From JAHEFU01 sp041395205 (lineage in GTDB: Bacteria > 4484-113 > JAFGCY01): DNA of 64,000 nt. This document shows positions 1 through 9,829 of this stretch, one piece after another (the stretch's first letter is position 1; each line of letters opens with the position of its first letter). Position numbers and translations under genes: made by a program. The stretch covers positions 496,001 through 560,000 of the forward strand of contig JAWLAZ010000001.1 in NCBI GenBank assembly GCA_041395205.1, given 5' to 3'. The notes beneath the pieces were generated by a model. That model was not told the DNA's origin. It did not search any database and was given only the letters and a program-made list of their open reading frames with translations.

Positions 1-2
1 AC

Positions 3-179
3 GCGGACTATCTTGCCAACTGGAGCATGGCGGGTGGCGAGCGCTTCATGGCCTTCTCGCACATCGGCGGCTATGGGCGCTACGGCTCCTGGGGCGTGAT
101 GGAACGCCTGGCCCAGCCGCTCAGCGAAAGCCCCAAGCTGCAGGGCCTGCTGGACTGGCAGGCCACGCAGCAGGACTGA
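3..179 (+). CDS. C-terminal fragment of an unknown protein
   Basis: An open frame enters from the left edge and stops at TGA 177-179, giving 58 residues that include HIGGYGRYGSWGVMERL and end in ATQQD. The window shows only this tail, so neither start nor domain content can be judged. The aromatic/Gly-rich GRYGSWG followed by a short helix-like tail resembles the ends of some secreted carbohydrate-active or cellulose-binding proteins, but this is only an impression. It converges with the lipoprotein gene ending at 189, leaving 9 bp between the two stops. Confidence 0.6.
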   Translation, partial: ADYLANWSMAGGERFMAFSHIGGYGRYGSWGVMERLAQPLSESPKLQGLLDWQATQQD

Positions 180-188
180 AGCCGCCTG

Positions 189-3100
189 TCAGGGAATGTA
201 CTCGGCTTCGAGCTGGTAGAGCAGGTCTTCGAAACTCTGGACGCGGATGAAGTAGGTCTTGCCGGAAACCAGGTTCCTGCGCATGAACAGTGAACCATCA
301 GGCGGGAACAGGCGGCCGGTGCCCACCACGTTCGGCCAGCTGTCCTCTGAGAGCTGCACATTGAAATTGCCGATTTCGTTCCGCCAGGGCAGCAGCCGTA
401 CCTCGAAGTGCCCGTCCGCCGGTGCGACGAAACGGTACCAGTCATAGCTGTCTCTCCCGCTGGGATACAGCGGGTTGTTGTCATCCAGTGTCGCCAGATG
501 CAGCGCCGGCAGGCTCAGCAGCGTGGCGTCCAGGCTGCTGTCATTAGGTTCACCGAAGTCCTGGTCCAGGTACACAGCACTGAAGTCCAGCACGGCATCC
601 GCCCCGTTGATCACGACGTCCGTGATCCCCGGTGGCGTGACCACCCGGTTGGAGATCTGCCATTCGATGCCATAGGTACCGTCAGGATAGTAACCAAGCA
701 GGTAGGTAGCGCTTCCCGGCGCGCGGTAATCACCGGTCGTGTGGTTGATGATGAAGGAGCCGGAATTGAATTCCCCGGCCACCCCGTTGTCAACAGTGCC
801 GCTGATGCTGTAGACGGGGACCTGCGCCTTGTCAATCAGGAGATCGTAGCTGATCTCCGCGGAGTTCTCCGTGTCGATCCGCAGTTCATACTGGCCCGGT
901 GTACTGACCCGGTAATAGATCGTGCGGTCGCCCCGTGCCTTGTGGGAATAGCTCTCAGGTGGACCGGAGGTCCGCAGCAGCAACATCTCCGCAGCGGCAT
1001 CCTGGTCGCTGAGCTCCAGCACGAACTCCAGTTCCACGGGGTCCTCCACGTCCAGCAGGTAGGTGTCCAGGCTGTCGGTCGTCACTCCGAGAGTGGCATG
1101 CATCTGCTGGCCGAAGACGATCGGCGCCGCTGTGCTGCTGGCATCATTCGGCTCAAGCGCATCTCCGGCCAGGCTGATTTCAGGTTCCAGCAGCAGGTCG
1201 TTGTCAGGGACCTCGATCCACTCCCCGGCCGGACTGAACTCCATCCCGAAGCGGGAATGCTGCACGAATACGTTCTCACCGGGAATCAGGGGCAGGTCGA
1301 TCTCCGCCAGACCCGTGCTTCCCGACAGCTCCTGTTCCAGCCAGTCTCCGTCGCCAAAGCCCAGCTGCAGCAGGCAATTCCGCAGACCTGATCCTTCCAG
1401 TTGATAATCCGCTGAAAGGAACACGGGATCAAACTCCTGGACGAACAGCTCATAGCGCAGCAGGGTACCCGGGGAATAAAGATCAAGGTAGTATGTACCC
1501 GCCGCCAGCGGGCTGATGCTGCGCTGCTGCAGATTGAAGTCTGACATCAAGTGCATGGGAACCGTGCCGTCCGCGGCGTCGCGCAGATTCAGACTGGAAC
1601 CCAGGTTCGCCAGGTTGTTGCCATGATCCGGGTAGCTCACACGGACCATGACGTGCCGGCCTTCCTCCGCGGTGAAGCTGAACAGGTCGCGATCGTCATT
1701 TCCCGTCAGCTCCTCGCCGCCGATCCAGCCCTGGATGGGCGCGCTGAGCGGCAGGCTCAGCGGCGTGGCGTCGGCCTTGTCATTGTTCGGTTCCATTTCG
1801 TCCAGCGGTGCGCTGGCAACGAAGTTGAAATCGGCATCAGTCAGGTTGCCGCTGGAGAAGTCATGCTGGAGGCTGGCCGGTTCGAACTGATAGAGCGCAG
1901 CCTCCGGGGTCAGCGTGGCCGGCAGGGGCGGGATGTGACCGTGGATGGCAATATTCAAGAAGTACACCGGAATCCTGGCCAGCTGTCCGTCGACTTCCAG
2001 CTTCAGCTGCGCAATGTGCAGTTCCTCCTGCAGTCCGTCATCCCCGTCCCCCGCTGCACCGCTGTCCGTGAAGTCACACCTGAGTTCCGCCGTCCGACCG
2101 CTGTGCAGGCTCAGGCTGTAATGTCCCGCACCACCTTCGCATTTCACTCCCGTGATGTAGCTGCCGGCCGCGGGGAAGTAGTGTCCCAGCCAGTTGGCAC
2201 CGGAGCTCACGACGCTGCCGGAGTCGATGTAGATCACTGCATCATTGTAGAGATTCAGCGTGGGAAAGAGAATGGATTCATCGCCCACGAACTGGATGTA
2301 GTACCAGCCTTCCGCCGGGACATCGAACCTGTAGTAGTCAACGGGGTCGTCAAGGATGCCGAGGCTCTCGCCCGCAAGCGGGCCCGCTCCGATGTCGTGG
2401 GCATTGGCAGGATAGTTGTTCGGTTCAGTCTGGTCATCCGCCACCAGTCCGCTGTTGGTCCGGAAGCCGCGCAGGACCAGGTCGTTCACGGCTGCTCCAT
2501 TGACGGTCACGTTGGTGATCGCCGGCTGGAACTGCCAGCCGTCCAGAGCAGCCATCACGGCCCAGTTGCCATCCGGGATCGCACTGAGGGAGAAGCTGCC
2601 GTCCGCTGCGCTGTAAACGGCCTGCGGATCGGAGAGGTTCGTGGTCAGCAGTACGCCTGGCAGCGGCTTGCCAGCCATGTCCAGCACGAGCCCGCTGACA
2701 TCATGGCGCAGCAGGTATTCGATCGTCACACTCCCGATGCTGAAGTCCGCCGGGCTGTCGGCAAGCGCTGCGACGTAGATGTAGCCGGCCGGGGAACTGT
2801 GCTGGCCGGGGCTGCCGCCCAGCTCATCCGCAAATGCCGCCCCGTTGGCGGCATGGCCCAGCCAGTCCCAGCAGCCCGTGGAATAGTCGGCGACGGCCAC
2901 CCAGCAGCTGGAGCCGGGCTCGGCACCGGCGAACGCCAGGCTGATGCTGCCGAGGCTGTCCTGCGGTGTGCCCTCGAAGCGCCAGATGGCGTATTCCAGG
3001 CTCCCGGCGGGGCTGAACTGCGCCAGTTCATCCGCGGCGGAGACGTTCGCGCTCGCGGAATCAAACCGTGAGCCGGGAATGCTCAGGCTGGAGACAGCCG

Positions 3101-3287
3101 GTACCCGCACTGGGTTGAAGCTGCCTTCCTCCGGCAAACCGGCCAGGAAGATCTCGCTGCCGGGAGCCAGCTGTTCGACCGCCGCAGGCACAAGCCTGGA
3201 ATCAGAGCTGCCGCTGGCAGTCTTATCGCCATTGCCACAGGAGACCAGCATGCCGCCGGCAAGCAGCAGCGCAATCAATACACGCAT
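189..3287 (-). CDS. Giant surface lipoprotein, array member 1 (PPC-repeat)
   Basis: 1032 aa, last gene of a seven-gene tandem array. A lipoprotein signal peptide ends in the lipobox LVSC (Cys17), so the protein is probably exported and lipid-anchored. Residues about 30-195 are a beta-rich module shared by many lipoproteins here (core VADYSTGCWDWLG; SPGQHSSPAGYIYVA). About 195-275 resembles a carboxypeptidase-regulatory-like domain (VSGLVLDMAGKPLPGVLLTT, AADGSFSLSAIPDGNW). Four PPC-like beta domains follow, opened by EPNNYPANA, MEPNNDKADA, LEPNDASSTA and GEPNDSSLDA. An acidic linker GDGDDGLQEEL lies between the first and second. No catalytic motif is visible, so a surface-binding or structural role is inferred. 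The start is supported by GAGAGGA about 6 bp upstream. Confidence 0.85.
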   Translation of the reverse strand: MRVLIALLLAGGMLVSCGNGDKTASGSSDSRLVPAAVEQLAPGSEIFLAGLPEEGSFNPVRVPAVSSLSIPGSRFDSASANVSAADELAQFSPAGSLEYAIWRFEGTPQDSLGSISLAFAGAEPGSSCWVAVADYSTGCWDWLGHAANGAAFADELGGSPGQHSSPAGYIYVAALADSPADFSIGSVTIEYLLRHDVSGLVLDMAGKPLPGVLLTTNLSDPQAVYSAADGSFSLSAIPDGNWAVMAALDGWQFQPAITNVTVNGAAVNDLVLRGFRTNSGLVADDQTEPNNYPANAHDIGAGPLAGESLGILDDPVDYYRFDVPAEGWYYIQFVGDESILFPTLNLYNDAVIYIDSGSVVSSGANWLGHYFPAAGSYITGVKCEGGAGHYSLSLHSGRTAELRCDFTDSGAAGDGDDGLQEELHIAQLKLEVDGQLARIPVYFLNIAIHGHIPPLPATLTPEAALYQFEPASLQHDFSSGNLTDADFNFVASAPLDEMEPNNDKADATPLSLPLSAPIQGWIGGEELTGNDDRDLFSFTAEEGRHVMVRVSYPDHGNNLANLGSSLNLRDAADGTVPMHLMSDFNLQQRSISPLAAGTYYLDLYSPGTLLRYELFVQEFDPVFLSADYQLEGSGLRNCLLQLGFGDGDWLEQELSGSTGLAEIDLPLIPGENVFVQHSRFGMEFSPAGEWIEVPDNDLLLEPEISLAGDALEPNDASSTAAPIVFGQQMHATLGVTTDSLDTYLLDVEDPVELEFVLELSDQDAAAEMLLLRTSGPPESYSHKARGDRTIYYRVSTPGQYELRIDTENSAEISYDLLIDKAQVPVYSISGTVDNGVAGEFNSGSFIINHTTGDYRAPGSATYLLGYYPDGTYGIEWQISNRVVTPPGITDVVINGADAVLDFSAVYLDQDFGEPNDSSLDATLLSLPALHLATLDDNNPLYPSGRDSYDWYRFVAPADGHFEVRLLPWRNEIGNFNVQLSEDSWPNVVGTGRLFPPDGSLFMRRNLVSGKTYFIRVQSFEDLLYQLEAEYIP

Positions 3288-3383
3288 TCGAGTTCCTCTC
3301 AGCAGGAGTTACCAGCTGCAACAATTCTAGCGACTTTCGCAACTGTGCTGTGTGTAGTTCTTCATTCCCCAACCGGACAGCAG

Positions 3384-3403
3384 GACTGAAGCCGGCTTCA
3401 GTC
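3384..3403. promoter_or_regulatory. Perfect 20-bp palindrome over a stop codon
   Basis: GACTGAAGCCGGCTTCAGTC is a perfect inverted repeat without a loop. It overlaps the stop codon (3398-3400, minus strand) of array member 2. It could fold in the transcript as a 3' hairpin, or be a site for a dimeric DNA-binding protein. No T-run follows, so it is not a standard intrinsic terminator. Confidence 0.35.
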
Positions 3404-6400
3404 GATCAGCATGTTGAGGTTGTACTCCAGATCGGAGGAGCTGCTCACGAGCACCGCGTATTCATGGCCGGCCATCACGGGCAGGCGCATCAGCTGCGTG
3501 CCGTCGCTGTCAACGATCCGGCCATGCGCCAGCACTGCGCCGCTTGCGTCATCGATGATCCGCATGTAGACAATCAGCGGCTCAGCGCGCCAGGTCTTCA
3601 GCGTGACCTGCAGCACTCCGTCAGCCGCGGGCTGCACAGCGTAGTAGTCGCTGGTGTCACCGCCTCCGGCGGCATTGATGTCGGCGAAGTCCGTACTGGC
3701 ATTGATGTCCAGTGGCAGGGAGACGGGGGTGGCGGTGGCCCGGGAATTGTTCGGCTCGCCGAAGTCATGGTTGTTGTAGCTGGCGGTGAAATCCACCTGC
3801 TTGTCACTGTCAACCAGTTCCACGGTCACCTTGCCGGCGGGGCTGACATCATGGTTGGCAACGAACATCTCGATCTGGTAGCTGCCGGCGGGGTAGTAGC
3901 CCAGGTCGTAATCCGGGCTGAACAGGCGTACCAGGCTTCCTGTCGTGTGGTTGAGCACGTAGAGCTCGCCATAGCTCTCGCCCGGCTTGCCGTGGTCCAG
4001 CGTGCCGTGGATGCGGTGGATCTCCTTCTCGGACTTGGCAATAGTGAGGCTGTAGGCGCCGTCGCCGCCGGAGGCTGAGAGACGTAGTTCGTAGTCCTGC
4101 CCTCCCACAACGGGGGCGTAGAAGTTCTGGCCGTCGCGCAGGTCAATTCCGCGGTATGAATATGTCCCGTCCGCACTTTCCAGCTGCAGGCTGACCCGGT
4201 TGTCAGGATCATCCGTCTGCAGCGTGAAGACCAGCGGTGCCGTATCCATACCGGTCAGCAGGTAGTAGTCCAGGCTGTCCGTTTCCTCGCTGAGCGTGGC
4301 AATGATCTCCTGGGGCAGGCCCTCCAGTACAGCGGCTGTGTCGTGGCCGTCATTGCTCTCCAGGCTGTCCCCGTCATAGTCTGCAGCGGTACTGGCAACA
4401 GTGTTGCCGTCGATCTCGACCCAGTGTGAGGATGGTGAGAACTGCAGGCCGAAGGCCTGGTAGCTGAGCAGGACCTGCTCACCGTCATACAGCGGCAGGC
4501 CGAACTCCACGGAGTCCGCCTCGATGTCCAGGTTATCCGCGAACACGCCGTCACTGCTCCGCCAGTGAATCTCGCCATGGTCCAGCGGCAGATCCTTGAG
4601 GCTGATCTGCGCTGTCAGCGTGCGTGCCTCAAAGTCGAAGACATCCAGCGCATAGTTTCGCAGATCGCCATTGTAGAAAACCATCAGGTAGTAGACACCG
4701 GCGGGCAGCGGATCCCTGCTGCGGATGGCGTTGCCGGTTTCGGATACTGCGGATTCCATACCCAGGCTGACCTCCCCGGATGTCTGCAGCGCCATGAAGC
4801 CGGCATCATCGGGATCCGCCTTGTCGTGCCCCGGGAACTGCACGCGGGCATAGACATGCCGGCCTTCCTGCACATTGAAGCGGTACCAGTCCACGTAGTC
4901 ATCCCCCGTGGCATCCATCCCGCCCAGCCAGCCCTCGACGGGTGCCGTAAGCGGCAGGCTCAGCACCGTTGCCTCGCCGAATGTGTCATTCGGTTCAGCC
5001 GGGTCAATGGGTGCGACGGTCGTGATGTTGAAGTCCAGGTCCAGCAGGTCGTCAGTGGCGAAGTCATAGCTGAAGTCCGTGGGATTGAAGCTGTGGTGCG
5101 GATGCCGTGGGGTGAGCTCCACCTGCTGCGGCGGGATGTAGTCATGCTCGAATGCGCCGTTGCTGAAACTGAGCAGCTGGCAGAGCGTGCCGTCCACGTC
5201 TAGCTCGATCACCGTGTTGGCAAGTTCCTCCTCCAGGCCGTCCCCGCCGTCACCGGGCAGGCCGCTGTCCGCCAGCGTGCCGCTGAGTTTCGAGGTCTCA
5301 CCGCTGATCAGTTCCAGCTCGTAGCTGCCACCCCCCGCCTCGCAGGTGATCTGGGCGATGTAGCTGCCCGCCTCGGGGAAGTAGTAACCCACCCAGTTGG
5401 CCCCGGAAAGGATGTCCGAGCTGCGCGCTGCTGCATGCCGCTGATCCAGGTAGAGCTGGATCAGCGGGAAGAGCACGGTCTCCGTGCTGCGCATCTCCAG
5501 GTAGTACCAGCCCTCGGCGGGGATGTCGAACCCGATGTTGTCAATCCGGTCGTCCAGGGCGCTGATGTAGCCGCCGCTGATCAGGCTGCCTGGCACATGG
5601 AAGGCGTTCTCAAGCTCGTTGTTGGGCTCATGCGGGTCCTGGTCCGTAAAGCCCCAGGTCTGCGGTACCAGCCGGATTTCCACGTTGTCAAGGTCACCAC
5701 CGCTGACCGTGACCTGCAGTCCGTCCAGGGGCTGGACCCAGCCCGCCAGTGTCGCCATCACGGCCCAGTTGCCATCGGGGATGCCGTTCAGTTCGAAGCT
5801 GCCGTCCGCCCCGCTGAAGACCTGCTGCGGGTCCGAGAGGTTCGTCGTCACCAGGGCGCCCTGCAGCGGATTGCCATCCACATCGGTCACCGTGCCGCTG
5901 ACATCATGGCGCAGCAGGTACTCGATCGTGACCGTGTCCGCCCTGAAGCTGCTGCCGGGCGTGGCCACCAGCGCCACGTAGATGAAGCCCGCCGGAGAGC
6001 TGTGCTGGCCGGGGCTGCCCGCGGCGGCCGCCTCGAAGTTGGCACCGCCCGCCGCACTGCCCAGCCAGTCCCAGCGTCCGCTGGCATAGTCGGAGATGCC
6101 CACGCTCAGCTCCGTGCCGGGCTGGGCGGAGGAAATGGCGATGTTCACGAGGCCGACGCTGTCCTGCGGCGTGCCCGCGAAGCGCCAGATGGCGTACTCG
6201 ATGTCGCCGGCGGAGGCAAACTGCGCCGATTCCGCATCGATGCCCACACCGCTGCTGGCCTCCACGTAGTCCGCTCCGGCCAGACTCAGGCTGGAAACCG
6301 CAGGGACGCGCGTGGGGCTGAAGCTGCCATCCATCGGCAGGCCTGCGCGGAAGATTGCCGCCTCAGGCAGCTGCTCCGGCTGAGAAACAAGGGAGGAGCC

Positions 6401-6481
6401 GTTGTCCACCGTCCCGCTCTGGCCGGCACAGGCGCTGAGCAGCAGGCTCAGTAGCAGGGCAATTGTCAGAATGAAGCGCAT
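3398..6481 (-). CDS. Giant surface lipoprotein, array member 2 (PPC-repeat)
   Basis: 1027 aa. A longer frame runs back to 6727, but the ATG at 6481 is chosen: it begins a clean lipoprotein signal peptide (LLLSAC, Cys18), has GAGGA 5-6 bp upstream, and gives the length of its paralogues. Architecture matches member 1: shared module with ISDYASGRWDWLG, regulatory-like sandwich (TTNLSDPQQVFSGADGSF), then PPC-like units opened by HEPNNELENA, AEPNDTFGEA, a degenerate LESNDGHDTA and GEPNNSRATA. The acidic linker is GDGGDGLEEEL. The 110-bp spacer to member 1 is short enough for one transcript. Substrate or ligand unknown. Confidence 0.85.
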   Translation of the reverse strand: MRFILTIALLLSLLLSACAGQSGTVDNGSSLVSQPEQLPEAAIFRAGLPMDGSFSPTRVPAVSSLSLAGADYVEASSGVGIDAESAQFASAGDIEYAIWRFAGTPQDSVGLVNIAISSAQPGTELSVGISDYASGRWDWLGSAAGGANFEAAAAGSPGQHSSPAGFIYVALVATPGSSFRADTVTIEYLLRHDVSGTVTDVDGNPLQGALVTTNLSDPQQVFSGADGSFELNGIPDGNWAVMATLAGWVQPLDGLQVTVSGGDLDNVEIRLVPQTWGFTDQDPHEPNNELENAFHVPGSLISGGYISALDDRIDNIGFDIPAEGWYYLEMRSTETVLFPLIQLYLDQRHAAARSSDILSGANWVGYYFPEAGSYIAQITCEAGGGSYELELISGETSKLSGTLADSGLPGDGGDGLEEELANTVIELDVDGTLCQLLSFSNGAFEHDYIPPQQVELTPRHPHHSFNPTDFSYDFATDDLLDLDFNITTVAPIDPAEPNDTFGEATVLSLPLTAPVEGWLGGMDATGDDYVDWYRFNVQEGRHVYARVQFPGHDKADPDDAGFMALQTSGEVSLGMESAVSETGNAIRSRDPLPAGVYYLMVFYNGDLRNYALDVFDFEARTLTAQISLKDLPLDHGEIHWRSSDGVFADNLDIEADSVEFGLPLYDGEQVLLSYQAFGLQFSPSSHWVEIDGNTVASTAADYDGDSLESNDGHDTAAVLEGLPQEIIATLSEETDSLDYYLLTGMDTAPLVFTLQTDDPDNRVSLQLESADGTYSYRGIDLRDGQNFYAPVVGGQDYELRLSASGGDGAYSLTIAKSEKEIHRIHGTLDHGKPGESYGELYVLNHTTGSLVRLFSPDYDLGYYPAGSYQIEMFVANHDVSPAGKVTVELVDSDKQVDFTASYNNHDFGEPNNSRATATPVSLPLDINASTDFADINAAGGGDTSDYYAVQPAADGVLQVTLKTWRAEPLIVYMRIIDDASGAVLAHGRIVDSDGTQLMRLPVMAGHEYAVLVSSSSDLEYNLNMLID

Positions 6482-6686
6482 GTCGGTCCTCGCTGGCTGG
6501 TTCCGCACGCCTGGCAGGCGCAGCATGCCTATCCTAACAGAGGATGCGGACTCAGGCACCGAGGCGGCCTTGTTGCTGGACAGCTGGGTCCTGCCATGGA
6601 AACAGGTATACCGGAGCATCCCGCTGGACACTCCGGCATCCGCTTCAGTCATGTTCAGGCCCATCCCGCACTGAGCGGGGATCTGC
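6482..6686 (-). promoter_or_regulatory. Longest spacer in the lipoprotein array
   Basis: This 205-bp spacer is the largest inside the array; the others are 25-110 bp. Reading on the minus strand, it starts with a short hairpin just past the stop of member 3 (arms 6665-6669 and 6675-6679, loop ACTGA). Near the next gene there is a weak -10-like TAGGAT, followed by the GAGGA ribosome site. An internal promoter or attenuation point is possible; no strong -35 is visible. Confidence 0.25.
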
Positions 6687-9600
6687 TCAGGGCAGGTAGG
6701 TCGCCTCCAGCCTGTAGGGCAGGTCATACGAGTTGTTGATTCTGATCAGGTAGTCATGGCCGCTCGTCACGGGATAGCGCAGCATCTGCAGGCCGTTGAC
6801 GGGGTTGAGCTTGCCCAGTGATACCTCATTGAAGCTGGCGTCCTCCGCGAGGCTGAGGCGGAATTCGTTGACCCAGCCCGCTTTCGGGGTGACGCTGATC
6901 TCCACCACGCCGTCCGCTCCCGCGGTGAAGCTGTAGTAGTCCGAGAAGTCTGCGCCCGCGCCGATGGTGTTGTCATCATAATCGAGGGTCGCATTGAAGT
7001 CCGCCGGCAGGCTGATCGCAGCGGCGGTGCCGCCGGTGTCATTCGGTTCCAGTGCATCATTGCCGAGGTACACGGAAGTGAAGTCCTGCACCAGATCCGC
7101 ACCGGCCAGCGTCACGGTGAATTTCCCGGCGGGGGTGACCGTGCGGTTGACGGCCTGCCATTCCAGTTCGTAGTCGCCGTTCGGATAGTAGCCGAGGTTG
7201 TAGGTGAAGGGATTCGGCCGGATGAAGTAGCCGCTCGTGTGGTTGACGACGGGCGAGCCGTAGTTCTGCTCGTTGGCAACACCGCTGTCAACCGTGCCGC
7301 TGATCCGGTAGACGGTCTCACTGGCCTGCTTGACCCGCAGGCGGTACTCGGTCTCTCCGCCGGGTGAGGCGTAGACCCGCATGGAATAGTCTCCCGGGGT
7401 ATCCACGCGGAAGTAGAACTGCATGTCCCCCGTCCTGCTCAGTTCCAGCAGCCGCGTGTTGTCGCCGATCCTGTTGATGCTGATGATGAATTCGCAGTCC
7501 TTGTCAGTGGGTTCCAGCATGAATTCCAGTGACTCATTGACGAGACCGTTGAAGCGGTACCAGTCATTGAAGTCGGTCTGAGTGCTGTAGCTCGCGGTGA
7601 TGTCCGCAGGCAGGCTGAGCGGGAAGGCCTGGGAATCCTCGTCATTGACTTCATCCACGTCCACCTGAGGCATGGCCAGCGGTGTCAGCGCGACATCCGC
7701 GCCGTCGAAGGTCACCCACTCGTAGTCGGGATTGAACTGCATCCCGAAGCGTTCGTGATGGACGAGGATCGTCTCGCCGTCATGGAAGGGCAGATCGTAT
7801 TCGACGAGCCCGTCAGTGCACTGCTCGCTGCCGGAATAACTGCCGTCGGGAAAGATCCAGGAGAGCATTGCATACTGCATCGGCTCGCCGTCGAGGAAGT
7901 AGTTCGCGCTGAGGAAGCGTGCATCATATTCCAGCACCTCCAGTTCATAGGGCATCAGGGGCCCTTCCATGAAGACGCGGATGTAGTGGGTTCCTGCACT
8001 GAGCACGCCGTCACTGCGCAGTTCCAGCTGGCTGCCGTAGTAGTTGTCCATGCTGACATTGGAGTCGGAGGCATCATAGACATCCAGGTAGCCCGCGCTG
8101 CCGAAATCCTGCGGGGCGTTGTCAGGGAAGCGCACCCGCACCAGCAGGGACTTGTCACCCTGCGCCTCGATCCTGAACCAGTCATAGCTGTCCTCGCCTG
8201 TCAGCTCCAGTCCGCCGATCCAGCCCTGCACCGGCTCCGCCAGCGGCAGGCTCAGCTGTGTGGCCGAGGTCTTGTCATCATTGGGCTCCATCGTGTCCAC
8301 GGGTGCCGTGGCCGAGAGGTTGAAATCCAGGCCGAGCAGGTCGCCCGTGCCGAAGTCATGCTCGACGGATTCCGGGTCGAAGGTATAGCCCGGCACGTCC
8401 GGCCGGATCGTGCAGGACAGCGGCGGCATGTAATCGTGCCTGACGGTGCCGGTGCCGAAGCTGGAGATCCAGCTCGTGAATCCGCTGAAGCTCATTTCGA
8501 TGCTGGAAACGTAGAGTTCCTCATAGAGGCCGTCGTCACCGTCCCCTGGTCCGCCATCGTCGCCAAGATAGGCATTGAAGCGGGCGGTCCTGCCGGAGTG
8601 CAGGCTCAGGTCGTAGTGGCCGCCGCCGCCTTCGCAGCTGACCTGCACGTAGTAGTTGCCCTGGCGCGGGAAGTAGTAGCCCACCCAGTTGCTGCCCCGC
8701 AGCACCTGGGAACTCTGGTTCGTGTAGCGGTTATGGTCATTGAGCAGCCGCAGGCTCGGGAAGAGGATGGTGTCATCCGCATCAATCTGCAGGTAGTACC
8801 AGCCCTCGGCCGGAACGGGGAAGCGGTAGTAGTCGTCAGGGTCATCCAGCACGCTGATCGAGGCATCGGTGGGCGCAACACTGGCGGCGTAGGAATTGAA
8901 CCAGTTGTCATTCGGCTCATACTGGTCATCCCCGACCCAGCCGCCGAGCTGCGGAGCGCCGCGGAACTCCAGGCCCTCGACATTGGCATTGGCAACATTG
9001 ATGCTGAGCATGGCGGGGATGAAGCTGTAGCCGTCCAGGGCAACCATCACCGTCCAGCTGCCATTCGGGATGCCGTTCAGCGTGAATGTCCCGCCGGGTC
9101 CGGCCTGCACGGGCTGTACATCCAGCAGGTTCGTGGTGATCAGCGCCTGGCCCAGCGGCTGGTCCTGCAGGTCCAGCACGACACCGCTCACGTCGTAGCG
9201 CTGCAGGTATTCGATCGTCAACTCGTGGACGCTGAACGCAATGTCCGTATCCGCGAGCACGGCCAGGTAGATGTAACCGGCCGGGGAACTGTGCTGGCCG
9301 GCACTGCCATTGAGCGGGAACTGGAAGTCCGTTCCATCGTCAACATGGCCGATCCAGTCCCAGCGTCCCGTTGAATAGTCGGCCACGGCGACCCAGTAGC
9401 TGGCCCCCGGGCTGATGTCGTCGAGCACCACGGACACGTTGCCAACGCTGTCATCCGGTGTGCCGGCGAAGCGCCAGAGGCCGTACTCCAGGGTGCCCGC
9501 CGGGGCAAATTCCGCATCCAGGCCATTCGCCGTCACGTTCGGTGAACCCTCGTGGAGTTCAATTCCGTTCTGGGACAGGCTGGACACCGCCGGCACGCGC

Positions 9601-9779
9601 TGCGGGTTGAAGCTGTCCTCGTCCGGCAGGGCCGCACTGAAGATCTCCGGCACCACACTGCCATCCTGCAGCGCGGCGGGAATCAGCACGGATTCACCGA
9701 GCGGCAGGCGTTCCCCGCCGCCACCGCAGGACACCAGCAGGAGTGCCGGCAGCAGCCAGCAGATCAGCAGTCTGTTCAT
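6687..9779 (-). CDS. Giant surface lipoprotein, array member 3 (PPC-repeat)
   Basis: 1030 aa with lipobox LVSC (Cys18) followed by a Gly-rich tether (GGGGERLP). It contains the shared N-terminal module (VADYSTGRWDWIG; SAGQHSSPAGYIYLA) and a regulatory-like sandwich (ISTNL replaced by ITTNLLDVQPVQAG). Four PPC-like units begin YEPNDNWFN, MEPNDDKTSA, a degenerate VDEVNDEDSQ and LEPNDTGGTA. The acidic linker is GDGDDGLYEEL. The third PPC motif has lost the E-P-N core, as in member 4, suggesting this unit is under looser constraint. TGAGGT lies about 8 bp upstream of the ATG. No enzyme motif seen. Confidence 0.85.
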   Translation of the reverse strand: MNRLLICWLLPALLLVSCGGGGERLPLGESVLIPAALQDGSVVPEIFSAALPDEDSFNPQRVPAVSSLSQNGIELHEGSPNVTANGLDAEFAPAGTLEYGLWRFAGTPDDSVGNVSVVLDDISPGASYWVAVADYSTGRWDWIGHVDDGTDFQFPLNGSAGQHSSPAGYIYLAVLADTDIAFSVHELTIEYLQRYDVSGVVLDLQDQPLGQALITTNLLDVQPVQAGPGGTFTLNGIPNGSWTVMVALDGYSFIPAMLSINVANANVEGLEFRGAPQLGGWVGDDQYEPNDNWFNSYAASVAPTDASISVLDDPDDYYRFPVPAEGWYYLQIDADDTILFPSLRLLNDHNRYTNQSSQVLRGSNWVGYYFPRQGNYYVQVSCEGGGGHYDLSLHSGRTARFNAYLGDDGGPGDGDDGLYEELYVSSIEMSFSGFTSWISSFGTGTVRHDYMPPLSCTIRPDVPGYTFDPESVEHDFGTGDLLGLDFNLSATAPVDTMEPNDDKTSATQLSLPLAEPVQGWIGGLELTGEDSYDWFRIEAQGDKSLLVRVRFPDNAPQDFGSAGYLDVYDASDSNVSMDNYYGSQLELRSDGVLSAGTHYIRVFMEGPLMPYELEVLEYDARFLSANYFLDGEPMQYAMLSWIFPDGSYSGSEQCTDGLVEYDLPFHDGETILVHHERFGMQFNPDYEWVTFDGADVALTPLAMPQVDVDEVNDEDSQAFPLSLPADITASYSTQTDFNDWYRFNGLVNESLEFMLEPTDKDCEFIISINRIGDNTRLLELSRTGDMQFYFRVDTPGDYSMRVYASPGGETEYRLRVKQASETVYRISGTVDSGVANEQNYGSPVVNHTSGYFIRPNPFTYNLGYYPNGDYELEWQAVNRTVTPAGKFTVTLAGADLVQDFTSVYLGNDALEPNDTGGTAAAISLPADFNATLDYDDNTIGAGADFSDYYSFTAGADGVVEISVTPKAGWVNEFRLSLAEDASFNEVSLGKLNPVNGLQMLRYPVTSGHDYLIRINNSYDLPYRLEATYLP

Positions 9780-9829
9780 GCTTCACACCTCAGGATGTTT
9801 GTACAGCACACTGGCGGGAGCAGGCCCAC

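Noticed and set aside
6482..6727. N-terminal extension of array member 2 to 6727
   Set aside because: It would hide the signal peptide, overlap member 3 and lack a ribosome site; ATG 6481 fits all paralogues.
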